Below, in pieces: positions 44,601 to 57,604 of a stretch of 64,000 nt of DNA. Origin of the DNA: Membranipora membranacea (Eukaryota > Bryozoa > Gymnolaemata > Cheilostomatida > Membraniporidae). The DNA lies in NCBI GenBank assembly GCA_914767715.1, contig OU612071.1, positions 4,402,001 through 4,466,000 on the forward strand, given 5' to 3'. The translations under genes and the position numbers were made by a program. Each line of letters opens with the position of its first letter. Position 1 is the stretch's first letter. The notes below the pieces were generated by a model. The model searched no databases, was not told where the DNA came from, and saw nothing but the letters and a program-made list of their open reading frames with translations.

Positions 44601-47600
44601 TGCACCAGGAATACAAGACTACATACACCTGCTGTTTGGCATAAGGTAAGGAGTACATCAGATAGAGCAAGATTTAGTTAGCCCTGTTCAAGGGGTCACT
44701 TAATGCTAGCTACTGCCAAAAATTCTTTTAGTATCGCAGTCTCAGAAAGCAGGATAAGTCGCATTTCACCTATTGCTTATTCATTAGAGGTTTAAGTTAG
44801 AAATTTCCTTTTTCATTTCAGTTTTCTAATTTTGTGAAAACCATCCACTAGGACCGATAAGTTGTGCTCTTTCAGAATCTACAATCAGATAAGCCCAAAA
44901 TTTTCTACTGCGAACACTTTCCTGATATAGGACTATATCTACTTTGTCCTGTTGAAAACCGCAGTGAGTTTTTCCTGGAGTCAGAGGAAACATTCACTTA
45001 TTCTCAAATTTATTTCACCTAAATTTCCCTTATGATGATAGATATTGTCACAATGATCCCTAAATCTATCGTTCATTTTAACAATGTTTTCTTGGATTGA
45101 ACAAGATTGTCAAACTCAGTCAAGTTATATCTCAAGGAAAAATGTTCTATAATTTCACTGTCATAGTTCACTTTCTTATGATACCCAACAGGAGCTTTGA
45201 TATAGCATTCTGGGATACAGACAAATATGTTTTCCAAGGTGCTAAATTCAGTGAACACTGAGAAATGCAGTTTTATAGCTTCTCACTAATAAGCTTTTCT
45301 TTTTATCATCTGTGTGTGAAAGGAAGCTGTTTTGTTGTTTTCTGAACCGCAATGGATCATGACCACAAACTGCTATTTAGCTTCCCAAATTGAGTCTCAA
45401 TATCCTAGATTAAACTGCAAAGGGTCAGAGTTCAAATCTGATTCTGAGGTTATCTGAGAGTCAGTTTTAAAAATACTGTTTCTCAAAGTAAAATAAAACA
45501 CATGAATGTCACATGTAGGAAAAATCATTCAAAAATGATTCTTCTGTACTTTCGTATGTCCAGTAATTTGGTCCTTCAAAATGTTGCGGGTATTCAAACC
45601 TATCGTCTGCGTTGTATTATTCACAGACAGGAAGGCCAGAAAGAGTTCACTTCTTATCCATAGATTTCAAATCCCATATGAAGACGAATTATGAAATCGA
45701 AGACATATTTGATCAGACATGTTTGTATGTACAGGGAACACGATGTCCTATTCATATATATACCTTTAATGCCTCGGTGAATTTAATCTGACGTAGAGGA
45801 AATAAAAGCTATGAAAAAAATCAATAATTAATTTGTTGGTTAAAGGCATTCAACTTTCAACCTGAAAAATAATTTCACAAAAACAGAATTATGGGTAATA
45901 ATAAAAATTGGGAAATATGAGGTTCCAAACCAAATTTGCAATTCGTATAGTCCATTAAAATTCATATAAACTGCTTCCAATGCAATTAATTTCCCGCAAG
46001 TTTCCTATTGAGCTTTTAACAGTTTTTTATCGGTAGGCGCTTTGCAAGGTTTTGCCTTTCCAATCGGTGATAATATTTAGTAGAATTGATGAAGATGATA
46101 TAAGAGAAAAAATAAGAAAATAGTTTAAATTATTGATTGGTGCAGTGTCACAGTGCTTACCTGAAACATAATTTTTTTTTATTGATCATAACAGTTTGTT
46201 TCTCTTTGAATTCAAATGTTATAAATTGTGACATGACTGTAACTGCTGTGGCTGTTGTAACGTACTGCATAAATATTTGTCACCATGGTATGAATTCTCA
46301 ATAAATCACAATACCACTGCAACAGTAAACCGAAAAATCTGTTCACTCCCAATAATGAGGTTGAAATCTAGCATAAATAAACATGCCTCAAGGTGTTGGT
46401 AGAAAACTTTTACTTTTAAACTTTCTTGGTAGAATGATTAAAATATACATGTCCTGGTCTTTACTTTAAACTGTTGTAAGAAATGTATGCATTCTCTGTC
46501 TTAATAAGTAATTAGGTTAACTTCAAGAAACGAGAACCGTTTTATCACCCAAAGGCAGACCGTAGTATTTTACGATTTTCTAGTGAGTGTTGATACTGTG
46601 ATGTAAGAGTAAGAATATTCAAAGCTCTTCCGGGTATCTATTGTGCGATACACAAACCGTAATTTGTAAGCAGCAGAGTTGCGAATGATTTCTAGCTTTG
46701 AAAAGCTTGCATAACTAACTCAGCACTAGTTGCCGGGCAATACAATGCTTTATCTGAAGGTAGTATTTAGTTTTTAAACTTTATATATTATGTTATATAG
46801 TTATGTATAATGTTATATAAAATGTTATATATAACATGTTATTACTTGGTCTGGAAATATTGAACTTGCCGACTGAATGCCCTGATCTGTTAAGGATTAC
46901 ACTTGGCCAGCTGTGACAGATTAGATAATCATAATTGACAGGTGATAACACTGTTATATTCTTGATTGACTCAGTCTTAGAGTTTTATAAATCAAGATTT
47001 TGCAGCCGTTATAGTTAAAAAAACGCAATATAAAGTAGTTAAGTTGGATTATTTTGTAAATTGGCCCAAGGTCATTGTTGGGAATTACTGCCAGGTTTGG
47101 TTATGTAGTTTCAAGAGCTAAGAGGCTCTTCTTTCGCTTATTCATGTATGATGTTTCTTAAGTCAATTTTTTAAAGCTTTAGGAAGAGTACAGACTCCCT
47201 TAAGGCGGTTGTGCAGCATTGTATAAACTTTCATGTATATGATTAATTTGTTGGGGATAGGCTGGAAAGCTTTAGGGCTAATATATAGGCGTTGTACTTA
47301 ACAAATAATGAAGAAAAGTTGCCTGGGCGGAATTTCTGTGGTTATGTTTTAGACAGGAAATATCTCATCAAATTTCTGTTCCAATGAAAACATCAGAGCA
47401 TTGATGAGTGAGAGGTATTTGGTTTATTTTACTTTTCATGAATAGAGTGAATTGCATAACAATCAATATTACACATCCTAACCGGAATGTCTTTGAATGA
47501 CCTTAGTGACATGTAGATGTTTTATATTGGCAGCATTGACTTACATGGACTGTAGCAATGCAAATTGAACTTGATTGGAAAATTAAACCTGGATAATGTG

Positions 47601-47740
47601 TATTTCACTAAGGTAATAAGTAGTTTAATTATGTTATTCAGTATTGATGGTGCTCTGATTTATTCAATAGTAATTGTTACCCTGAATCTGTTATCTTACT
47701 GTTAGCCAAAAAACTAAACTGGTATTCCAAGTTTCGGATT
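41640..47740. other. Intergenic, nothing recognised
   Basis: About 6 kb with short frames only. A small ATGTTATATA-rich patch lies near 46790-46850. The regulatory region of the Kv gene may lie towards the right end. Confidence 0.4.
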
Positions 47741-47744
47741 TTGT

Positions 47745-47925
47745 ATGGCTACTGACTACAGGGACTTGTTGGATCTCCAGGTGTGCTCCAAACTACCTAC
47801 AAACTGACAAGAAATTGGCGCAGCCATTGCAGCTTCCCCCCTGAATCCACCCACTATTTCGCAGCCCATTCTACGGAATGTGGTGAGTGACTGAACCATG
47901 TGATTTTAATCAACCTTTTTTGTAC
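47745..47925 (+). mobile_element. Degraded tRNA-derived SINE copy
   Basis: It shares the body and end of the 41.4-kb SINE ('TTGTTGGATCTCCAGGTGTG', 'GCCCATTCTACGGAATGTGG', 'TGATTTTAATCAACCTTTTT'). The tRNA head is unrecognisable. It ends about 90 bp before the first Kv start codon. Confidence 0.6.
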
Positions 47926-48013
47926 AATATTGCTGTTATTTTCAGTAAGCATTTACTTTAATGGATGAATGAGAAACGAATAGTGCTGAGAATATCACTA
48001 CGACTCAGATAAG

Positions 48014-51000
48014 ATGATACATGTGACCTCGACCTTCACTCCGAGCACAGCTCCGTATCACACCAGGACCTTCTCAGAGAGCAGTGACGGGGGAGGAGGG
48101 GATAGTGGCGTACTCTCCAACTCAAACAGTAAGGAGAGTATCATCCTGCAGCATCAAAATGGTCATAAGATCATATCTAACGGACATATAAAGAATAAGA
48201 CCTTCCTGCAGAATGGTGTGCACTGTGGTGATTCGGAGGTGAAGAGAAGAGCAGGCAAAGGAAAAACAGGTGAGCAAATGTGCTGGCAATGAGTGTCGAC
48301 GGATACGGTCCCCAAAAGATTTCACTGTAAAGTTGATATTGGTCTGTAGATAGAATGAAAGATAAAGACTACAATTGAGTGTACAAATCTCCGTTATTGC
48401 ATGATTTTGTAGGTGTAATCTACGCTCTGATTTAGCTCAGTCCTGCCTCCTTTCTGATCAAGAACATATGTATTTGAAAATATTGAAACGGGAGGCAATA
48501 AAACACTATTTATGTTTGGTAGAAAGTGCCTAGCAACAAGTCCTTGTTTGTCAAATTCATCATTCGAATTGAGATACCCGCAACCAAGAAATGAGGTCAT
48601 ACATTACTACAAATACATTATTAGCCAATCTAGGGGTTGTAAATGTAGAAAATCATACCAGCATATTTTTACTATGCCGTGTTGGTATTTACTTATCACT
48701 GAATTTAGCTGTATTCTACTTATGTATCAGATAATTTATATATTGTGGTACTCTGCCTTGTACTGCGCACTCTCACTTGCTTTGGGTTAGTGTCGCTGTC
48801 TTGTCATGGAACTTGAAAGGGATGTTAGCCAAGGTAGATTTTTTAACCTAATCATTAGCACTCAGACATTGAACAGCAGTGTATCATAGTTCTGGTTTTT
48901 ATGGTATGGCACAGTAGACACTTTGATCCACAATCTGTTTGACTATAAATGCTGTGGTTTGCGGAGCATTTCAAAGCCAGTAACATTTCACTAAGGTACC
49001 AATAGGAGGAAATCTGTATGTTGGTATATGGAATGACTATCTTGAAAATCAGAGAGCAACATTTCTAGTCTCCATAACTCCGTAACTCACATATCTTTAT
49101 CTACCTTCAGGTAATACAGTAGAAGGAACCAACTGTCCGGATGTTAATACAAACCATCACACAGACCACATACAAGGGAAGCTAGACCGTGATTCTACCG
49201 ACTTTGGTACAGATCCATCAGATTCGAGACAGATTTTCAAACTGAACATCAGCGGTTCTTTGTTTGAGGTGAGTTTATTCAACCGTTGATTGTTGCGCTT
49301 TCTAGCTGTGATTGATTCGTGGTCCAAAATGCCGACTGATTTTATAATTCAGTGCTTTCGATGATGTAAAGCTTTGACTTTTCTATCTAATTTCTTGTGC
49401 TTGGTGTGCATCATGGCTCATTGATGACCTAGTTTGTTCCCAAGCAAAAACCTGGTGCTTTTTTTAAGAATTCAGTTTTTCCACGAATATGAAGCATATA
49501 ATTTCAAATTAAACCATACAATTCAGATCAAAGACCACTTAGTGATAGACTGTAGAAAGATTTTATAGCTAAATTGCAGTGGTCAGCATCCCAATGTACA
49601 TAGTAACAGTCTCAAACTGAGAGCATAAAAGTCTCTCTTTATTTAGTGTTTTTTGGTTTAGGAAGTGGCTAAAAAAAAGTGTTAACAGAAGGAAGAATTA
49701 GCAGTATGGAACAGGATAGTTACCAATTCCCTTAGGCAAATCAAATCTTTACGATAATTTCAATCCGTTAGCTAATCTTTTGTGCAAACTCGCTCAAAGG
49801 CAACATTGAGAACATGTCCTAACGTAATAGGACACTGGGCCAATCTGCTCATTGCCCCAGTGGGTATACTGACTGAGTAAATACTGTCACAGCATGTCGT
49901 GGTATTTCAAATCAATAATTGATAAATACACAATTATTTTCTACTTCTCACTTTCCACACACGTTGCACTCAATGATATTGGTGCGTTGTTGTTCCCTAT
50001 GGAGTTTGATTTTATTGTTCTAAGTTTGAGCACTAACTTACCTTAGGATAACCAGCTGTGTACAAAGCATTGAAAACTATAACACAGGGTTGCAGCTTAG
50101 TAACAATATATTATTTGAAAGCTTGTATTTTTAAATCCTCTGCCTGAGTGAGGTGCATGTTGGCATTGATATTGCTTTACGCCATGCTGTTAATATTACC
50201 CAAACAAATGCCATCGGGCAAGGGGCAAAAGTATGGGGGGCTCAGACTACACATTACTCTTTTTGGGCTGACGCTCCTCATGCCACCTTTACACTGGCCC
50301 AGAATCAAATATGTTACAAATTTGACATCAAGGCCCTTACCAATAAGAGGCTGTTCCTCAAGAAACATCAATGAAATTAAAATAAAACCTAATTGAGAGT
50401 AAATAACTCAAATTTAATTTTTCCAGGCATCCCTGGACACTTTGAAATCGATACCAGGATCGCGATTATCAGACGTAGCCAAACTACAGGAAGATCATCC
50501 CAGCTATAACCCCGACACAGGGATGTATCATTTCGAGAGAAACCCGACAGCTTTCCATGACATCATAGAATATTACCGATCTGGTGAACTCCACCTCGAT
50601 CAGAATGGATGTGGATCCATTATGCATAAGGTGAGATCCACGGGAATATAGACCATGGAGTGGTCTGATGGTTAAAGGGCAACCAAGGTTTCAAACAACT
50701 TCTCATCGATGGCCATTGATTAATAGCAGATTGCACCTTCTGCATGGGGAAAAAGACAAAATATAATTCGGATGATTATTCAGCCAGAATTCTTGTGAAA
50801 CATTTCTTCCATCAGGTACTCAAACTCAGCTAAAAGAGAATACCACATAGCAGTTTCCTGTTCCTGTTATTATTTAGCATGTGCTCTATAATTATTACAG
50901 CAAAGTCTTGGGACCTCCCCTAAACTGAAGTGTTACCCAGCTGAGAGTCAGCAACTACTTTGAGTTTTGCATCGCGTAATGCACAAAGCTGATCCTGCCC

Positions 51001-54000
51001 AGCACATTATTTGCTACCCATTGATGCATTGCTGCGAAACCTCGGTTGCCCTTTAAGGGAACGGACTTGAGACCTGTGTGGTCCAGGTTCAATTCTGTCA
51101 CCTGCAGTCATTTCTGATTTGGTATGTCATTCATCCTAGCCAGGTCCTTGCAGAACAGGACTAGAAATATCGGAGGTCCACTGTGTGTTTGCACACCACA
51201 CATGCTGTAAAAAGATCCCCTTCTGCCTCTTTGATAACAAGAGAACCCGGAATTCTGGCGTCCAAGGGTATAGGGTGCTGCTTGAGTACCATGGGTCCCT
51301 GTACCTCTACTCTAGATGGGTATCCCTCACCGCAATGACGACTTAGACTTTGATAGACTCTTTTTTCTTATAATTTTACCATAGTTGTACTTTTTAGTTC
51401 ATATTTAAAGTTGAGTGTGCTGGAGTTCTCAACACTTTTTTGTTGCATAGGCTGATTACATAACTTGATAAGATGCTGTTATACAGTGCATAAAATACAA
51501 TGACAGTAAAACCTTTATATTCCCAAGGGATCAAGACCATTATTATAAAAAGTTTATGCGACCTAAAAATTATGCTGCCAAATAGCCACTTGTAAAGTAC
51601 TGGAGAGTTTTTGTTGCGTTGTTCAATTATGTGAATAAAAAAAAGTGCCGCAAATTAGGTATAGTGCATATGAGATGCATACAAAGTTGATCATGCTTCC
51701 ATTGTTAGTGAGCTTGCACTCCCTATTCATCAGCAATGACAATTTGACTACCACGTTCTCATATTGTATGATAATATATAATATAATTATTATTATAATT
51801 AAATTGTTATCATGATTATCATCATACTTTGTTTTTTTTTTAATTACTCAGGAGTTACGATATTGGAGGCTGTGCGAGACAAATATTTCTATGTGCTGTT
51901 GGGCTAAATATGACTCCAGCAAAGCGACCACTAAAATGTTTGAGGAGCTCGATAAGTTATTCGATGATGGAACGTCAGGAATTACAGCCCCTCTCAGCGA
52001 ATCATACGCAAGCAGATTCAGATTCTATGTATTCCATACTCTTGAGAGTCCATCATTTTCTGTTGGTGCGCGGGTGAGTATATATACATCGTGGAACTTG
52101 ATATGCTATTGGATTAATTGTTTGCAATGAGGTCAATGTTGGTTGAATAGCAGCAAAGTCTCAATGTATTGTGAATGTGAAAATTTCCCTGGTGGCCAGA
52201 GCATGAATCTAACTTGGGTTTGTCATCAACCTGAATTTTAACAAAATTGCCTTGCAGTACATTCGAAGATTCTGTAAGTATCGCCATTGAAGGTCACACT
52301 GGTCCTTGTATCTGGTGACCTACCACTCATCCAACAGAGCATCTGACAATTCCAATACAGTGTCTCCATATTAATAGAGGTTCTGTCAGAGGAATAAGTA
52401 GAAAATATTTACATGTTCAACAAAAACATTTCAGATAGTTGTATAAAAATATACACATTTTCTGATTACTATTTTTCTATTTTTTTGTCGTTGTAGATAT
52501 TCAGCATACTTTCGATGCTGATAACATTCACCAGCATATTCACATTTGTGGCTGAGTCTCACTACGTATTCAAGCAGATAAAACTAGCCAATGGTACAAT
52601 GATACCAGCTCCCCCTCCTGAGACTCACTCTAATACTCCGGCCTGCTGCTGCGCTGCTGCAGAACCTCATGAAACTAACCACTCAGCAGATGAAGCATTT
52701 AACTCTACGCATAATGAGACAGGTTTGTATTATTAATATCTTTATTCAGACTATTGATTTTCACACTGAGTTAGGTTAAATGTGGCACCTTGTATTAAAA
52801 AGATTGTGTTTAAAAAATCCAGTAAAAATAATCATTATAGAGTAAACAATCTATTTTTTCTATGATATGATGTCCTGGTTAGCATATGACAGTATTAAAG
52901 TGTCTAGGAAAGTAAAAAACAACTACTGTTCATATCAAAGCTTTGCCATTGCAATGAACAAAAAAGTAAATTTTCTCGCACAATGACATTATTGAACGAT
53001 GTAACCTAATTTAAAGTGCGAAAATCCAGGGTCCAGAAGGGTCTATTGTTTGTTATCTCCCCTGTTACATTTTAACACTAAAACATCTTTGACTACGCTA
53101 CCGTTGTCCATTACTGTTTGTTGATAATTTCTAGTGTAATTAGAGCAGCCTTGTAACTGTCATAGGTAAGCCAGGGCTAGGCTTGCTGTTATACTGTAAG
53201 TGGATCATCCTTTAAATGTGAATCTGTGAAAGGGGAGATAACATACTGTAGAACCTTCTAGACCCTAGATTTCCGCACTTTAAATTAGGTTAAATCATTC
53301 AATAATGTTCTTGTGCGTAAAAATTTACTTTTTTTGTTCATTGCAATGACAAAGCTTTGATATGAACAGTAGTTGTTTTTTGCTTTCCTAAACACTTTAA
53401 AGTGTTTCAGCTTTGTTCGGTTCTGCAGCTGGTGGCCGCCGGCCTATGGAGCTCGGGACGGGGATGGATGAATTGGATTGACTGATTTCTGATACTAGAG
53501 GTTGTGTGTTCAACTTCCAGTGGTTCCTTTGCCAAATCAGTACAAAGTCTTGAAACAACAATGACAATACCTTCCAATCAATATGCATGTTCGAAAGATC
53601 AAAATATCGAAGTGATGTTAAGAAAATTGATAGCAAGGATTAGCGCTGAAAAGAATTCCAAATCGCATTTATGACAAATGTTGGCCTGGTAATATGACTG
53701 TAGCTTGTAGTTTATCAAAAAAAAGATAAATAGAGGATACTCACAAGCCTGTAATCCTTGCTGTGATCGCTGAGATGTCAAGCTGTTATCCTAGAAACCA
53801 TTTCCTTTATCTTCCTCTGATTGTTTGTGTAACGGAAATTAAAGGAAGGATTAGAGTGAAATGCTGATATCGAAATATCTGCTTGTGTGACACCAAGTAT
53901 TTAAAATTCCAAATAGAAGCTGAACAACTATAACAGGAACCTAATAGATTGAATTTTATGATTTACAAAATGAATTGCTATTGATGAAACCATATGCAAT

Positions 54001-56510
54001 TCTCGTGTCAACACAATCGTTCATCAGTATAGTGCCTATTTTTGTACCGAGTTTGGCCAGTATATTGAACTACCTTTACCTTTCTATGATTATCAAGAAG
54101 AATTTACCAAACTTAATATATATATTTGTATTATGAGCAAATTTAAGCACAACTTATATATTCTCATAGATTTGGAGACTGAACACTGATCCAAGTAAAG
54201 ATTTGGTCCAACATCAAACACCATGACCAGAATTCAGAGCCAGTTAACCTACAACCATACAATTTCCCAATGCTAACTTGAAATTGTATAACTTTTCATA
54301 TAGCCTTTTCAGAATTTTCACAACACATAGGGTGTTGGACTTCATGTGGAAGCAATATTATTGTAGTCTAAGTTTGGTACGCTTGTCTAAGCGGAATCAT
54401 TGGAAAAATGACCAATAAGTACAATTCAGCCTTTGCAAACGCAAATGATGGTGGTTAAGGCTCGAAATTGCATGTTTTGTCTTTGAAATTAGCCAGCTAA
54501 GCTTTCCATTACTAAATCACACTTTCTCATTGTGGTCCTAGTTTTTGAACAGGTAGTGATCACTGCATCGAAATAGTTTCCGCATGATTGTTGATTAGGC
54601 GCATGCACTTTGGAATTTCTATGACTCATGGCATGCATGACCAAATGAGCTAAACTATCATATTTTTTCATGTTTCAAGTGTGTATATTACATAAAGGTT
54701 AAAAAAAAAAAGTTTCCATCAACTGAATTTAATTTATTTACAGAGTTGGAGCACAGCATCCATGACGAAGGACATGTGGATGCTCACATTGTTTTCCATT
54801 ACCTTGACTTCTTCACTTTTGGGTACTTCCTGTTGGAGCTCATTGTGAGATTCACTTTCAGTTATGAAAAGATAAAATTCTGTAAATCTGCTCTAAATGT
54901 TGTCGAGGTAAGTCAGTTGTATTTATCTCTTCTCTTTCAAACAGGCATAACTTCTTATTGTTTTGAAGGCTACAGGCAATATAGTAGGAATTCGGTTTAC
55001 TTTCAAAATAGTCAAGCATTCATCATAATTACAACTTTCTTTGTTGACGTTTTTGTTCTATTTTGTCTATTTGACCTACAGTTGATATGCCTGATGGCAC
55101 ACTTTATCTCTATAATAGAGCACTCAGTGAGTGTCGACTCTGCAGATGAACACGAGGTAGAACAGCAGCTGTATCTGGTGTTTATACTACGTAGCCTCAG
55201 AATCATGAGAGTAGCCAGGATCTTCAAACTATTCAGACACATGACGGGTAAGACCGCTCCTCAGACAGCTTTGAGATTCAATACTTGGAGAGAGAACTTT
55301 GCTGAGTGTTAACTCGTAGACAGTGTGATCTTTGTTTTTTTGGTTTATTGTGTTGATTTTTTTATAATTTCAGTTATATAATAAAGAGTCATGGCATTAT
55401 AGTTGAAATTAATATAAAAAGCAAGGGCTCGGCCAGATAGACTAATGTGGCCTGTACATCTGTTGCTTTAGTATTGAATGTTAACATTGTGACTTATCAA
55501 GCTGTTTAGCAGTATTCAGATCTGAACTTGATCAGATACCAGTAGCCTCATCTTCAAGTACGACAGAGTCTTTTTTATTTTATGAATATTTGCAGGTTTT
55601 AAAGTGTTGATATACACGATAGTTGTCTCCTTCTCAGAGTTACTGCTTATCATATCCTTCCTCTTTGCTGGTGTGCTGATATTCGCTGCTATTATACACT
55701 ATGCAGAGGAGGAAACATTCCCGGACATTCCCTTCGCCATCTGGTGGGCTCTGGTTACCATGACAACTGTTGGTATGTATAGTCAACTTTGTTAGGACAA
55801 CCCAAACTTATATTTTGATATATAAAATCTACCTCATGGGCAAATGTTGGGTGAGAAATCAACTCCAATCTCTCAGCAAAAGGTAAATCACGAAGCTGCA
55901 TCAACAAGCTATCATATTCTTGCAAAAAAGAGCCTGGTGTTTTTAAAGGCTGAGCTATTCCTGGCCGAAAAATTGACATATCAGATGGAAATTTAAGCAG
56001 TCAGTTTCTGTATGGATTGTCTGATGTCTATTTTCTCAGACATTTATTGTATTACAAGCTTGTCAAGACTACTCAAGACAGGCTTGTATACATAGAGCGA
56101 TATATAATATTATGTATATATCGCTACTATACTTGAACTAGATATATCAGAGTTGTCTGAACGTGGTTGGAAATTGGTACAAATCCTCAAAATATAAAAA
56201 ATGTCTTATTTTCACAGGTTACGGTGATGTCACACCTAAATCACCGATGGGTTACTTCATAGGATCGATGTGTGTGGTTACAGGGATACTAGTTATAGCT
56301 TTTACTGTACCCGTGGTGGTTAATAACTTCACACTTTATTACACATTGTGTAAGAGCAGAAACTCAAGGCTTCATATGATAAGACATTTGGAGAATGAGG
56401 AAAGGAGAAAAAATGAGACAATTGGAGTCAGTACAAAAAGTCAGCCAAAGGAAAAGAAAATTCCTAAAAAGAGTGCAATGAACTCCATTGATGTTCAATC
56501 GATTACTTAA
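48014..56510 (+). CDS. Voltage-gated potassium channel alpha subunit, non-Shaker (Kv2/3/4-type)
   Basis: Nine exons join in frame (48014-48269, 49111-49268, 50427-50630, 51852-52073, 52497-52722, 54744-54907, 55082-55247, 55596-55772, 56218-56510), giving 621 residues. Order: ~120-residue polar N-tail; T1 tetramerisation domain ('IFKLNISGSLFE' to 'CCWAKY'); S1 ('ILSMLITFTSIFTFV'); S1-S2 loop with four N-glycosylation sequons and a CCC; S2 ('FGYFLLELIVRF', charge-transfer Phe and Glu present); S3; S4 ('LRSLRIMRVARIFKLFR', four Arg, Lys, Arg every third residue); S5; pore ('TMTTVGYGD'); S6; short Lys-rich tail. T1 keeps H-x5-C-x20-CC, the zinc site of Kv2, Kv3 and Kv4 but not Kv1. Oddities are TVP in place of the S6 PVP hinge and Glu for Asp at the start of S3. 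It should form tetrameric K+ channels in the plasma membrane. Subfamily is undecided, and 5' non-coding exons are not excluded. Confidence 0.93.
50153..50374 (+). other. Unrecognised coding-like stretch in Kv intron 2
   Basis: A 73-codon frame with ordinary protein-like composition ('GQGAKVWGAQTTHYSFWADA') ending in TGA just before Kv exon 3. It has no splice context that would join it to the Kv frame. It may be a fragment of a transposon protein, and I do not recognise it. Confidence 0.2.
51075..51360 (+). mobile_element. Putative SINE in Kv intron 3
   Basis: A B-box-like 'GTCCAGGTTCAATTCTGTCA' is followed by a GC-richer body with 'CATGCTGTAAAAAGATCCCC', a phrase typical of animal tRNA-derived SINE bodies. 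It ends before a T-rich stretch ('GACTCTTTTTTCTT'). No second copy was seen in the window. Confidence 0.45.
52899..53396. mobile_element. TTAA-flanked foldback MITE in Kv intron 5
   Basis: The element is 498 bp and flanked by TTAA at 52895-52898 and 53397-53400. The ends 'AGTGTCTAGGAAAG' and the complement of 'CTTTCCTAAACACT' open inverted arms of about 175 bp, sharing 'CATATCAAAGCTTTG' and 'ATTGCAATGAACAAAAAAGT'. It is a different family from the element at 21842 but has the same TTAA target. It is non-coding and probably spliced out with the intron. Confidence 0.85.
55755..55990 (-). other. Unrecognised antisense coding-like stretch in Kv intron 8
   Basis: The minus-strand frame has protein-like composition ('FLQEYDSLLMQLRDLPFAER', 'ELISHPTFAHEVDFIYQ'). 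It starts just past Kv exon 8 and has no splice partner in sight. It is possibly a transposon protein fragment, and I cannot name it. Confidence 0.25.
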
Positions 56511-56514
56511 CAGA

Positions 56515-57419
56515 GAAGAGTTTTTTTATTGACAACTCCTTAATCACGATAGAGATAATCTGCCAGTTTGATGACATGACACTTTCAATATCTCTATATC
56601 ATATTTATAAATCAACATGGTCTAGAGGCAAAGACCGTGCACAGGGTATATGTCTAATTATAATTTCATTGGGGTCTCAACTGAGCTGGTTATGTATCAT
56701 ACATTTGTACCAAACTGCGCTTGACAAAGGTTATTGTTATCGCTTTCAAGAAATTGTATGAATCTGACCTGCCTAAGCCACTTACCTTCTTTTAAGAATC
56801 ATGCTGGGTTGCAGGGCAAGATTTTTTGATTCAATCCATGTCGGTTCAAACATGAATAACACCTTAAAGAGTTTGCTCTTAAAAAGTTTCAGATTTTCAT
56901 TTTTATGAGAATATAAAATAACATTGCTATGAAGCGTAGAGGATACAATTTGTCACGAAAAGTATGCCAATGCACACATGTCCGAGAGGAGCTCACTATT
57001 GCAGCTTGCATTTTGAGTGAAGCACAACCGAGCCTCTGGTATCATCATCTTCATATTTTCTCAGAAGCGGTTCCTGATTTGCACGGTTTACCTTTTCACC
57101 CTTGAATGTTTCCTTTGCACTTTTCTTCTACTTATCTGCAGACTTGTTTCACAATAACATGTGCGGTAATTCTGATGCTTTTCCCCTTTGAATGCAAGAG
57201 TAAAATTTGAGTAACAAGTCAAAATCAAATTGTTGGAGAAGAAAAGTCAGGGAATAAAAAATACAACGCTGCAACTTCTGATCTTTGAGTTCAAAGGCAC
57301 CAGATTCTGTGCATCAACAATCATTCTTGGAACAAACATGCCCTATGCTAGGTATTGGACTGAAAGGCCCTAACGGTCCACAGACTGAGTGGTTGTTCAC
57401 TTCAAATGCTGAAAAATGA
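56515..57419. other. 3' flank of Kv gene, nothing else recognised
   Basis: It presumably contains the Kv 3' UTR and poly(A) site. I see no gene here. Confidence 0.4.
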
Positions 57420-57600
57420 TCCTATCACAGAGTAATGATATACAGAGGGTACACTTCAATGATAGCAATAGTGCCTGCAGTTTGTGATTCACTCGGGAAA
57501 ATTGTCAATCTGAAGCCAATTTTAGTAGATGTAAGTTATGATGGCAATTCGTCATACCTACCTATGAGGTCCATAATTCATTTTGTATTTTACTTAAAGA
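57420..57600. repeat. Dispersed repeat, inverted copy of 80-260
   Basis: Plus-strand sequence from 'CAGAGGGTACACTTCAATGA' to 'AGGTCCATAATTCATTTTG' matches the reverse complement of 80-260 with moderate divergence and some length differences. Confidence 0.6.
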
Positions 57601-57604
57601 CTGG

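Noticed and set aside
48394-48600. Minus-strand 68-codon frame in Kv intron 1
   Set aside because: No splice partner or known motif. Its length is within chance expectation.
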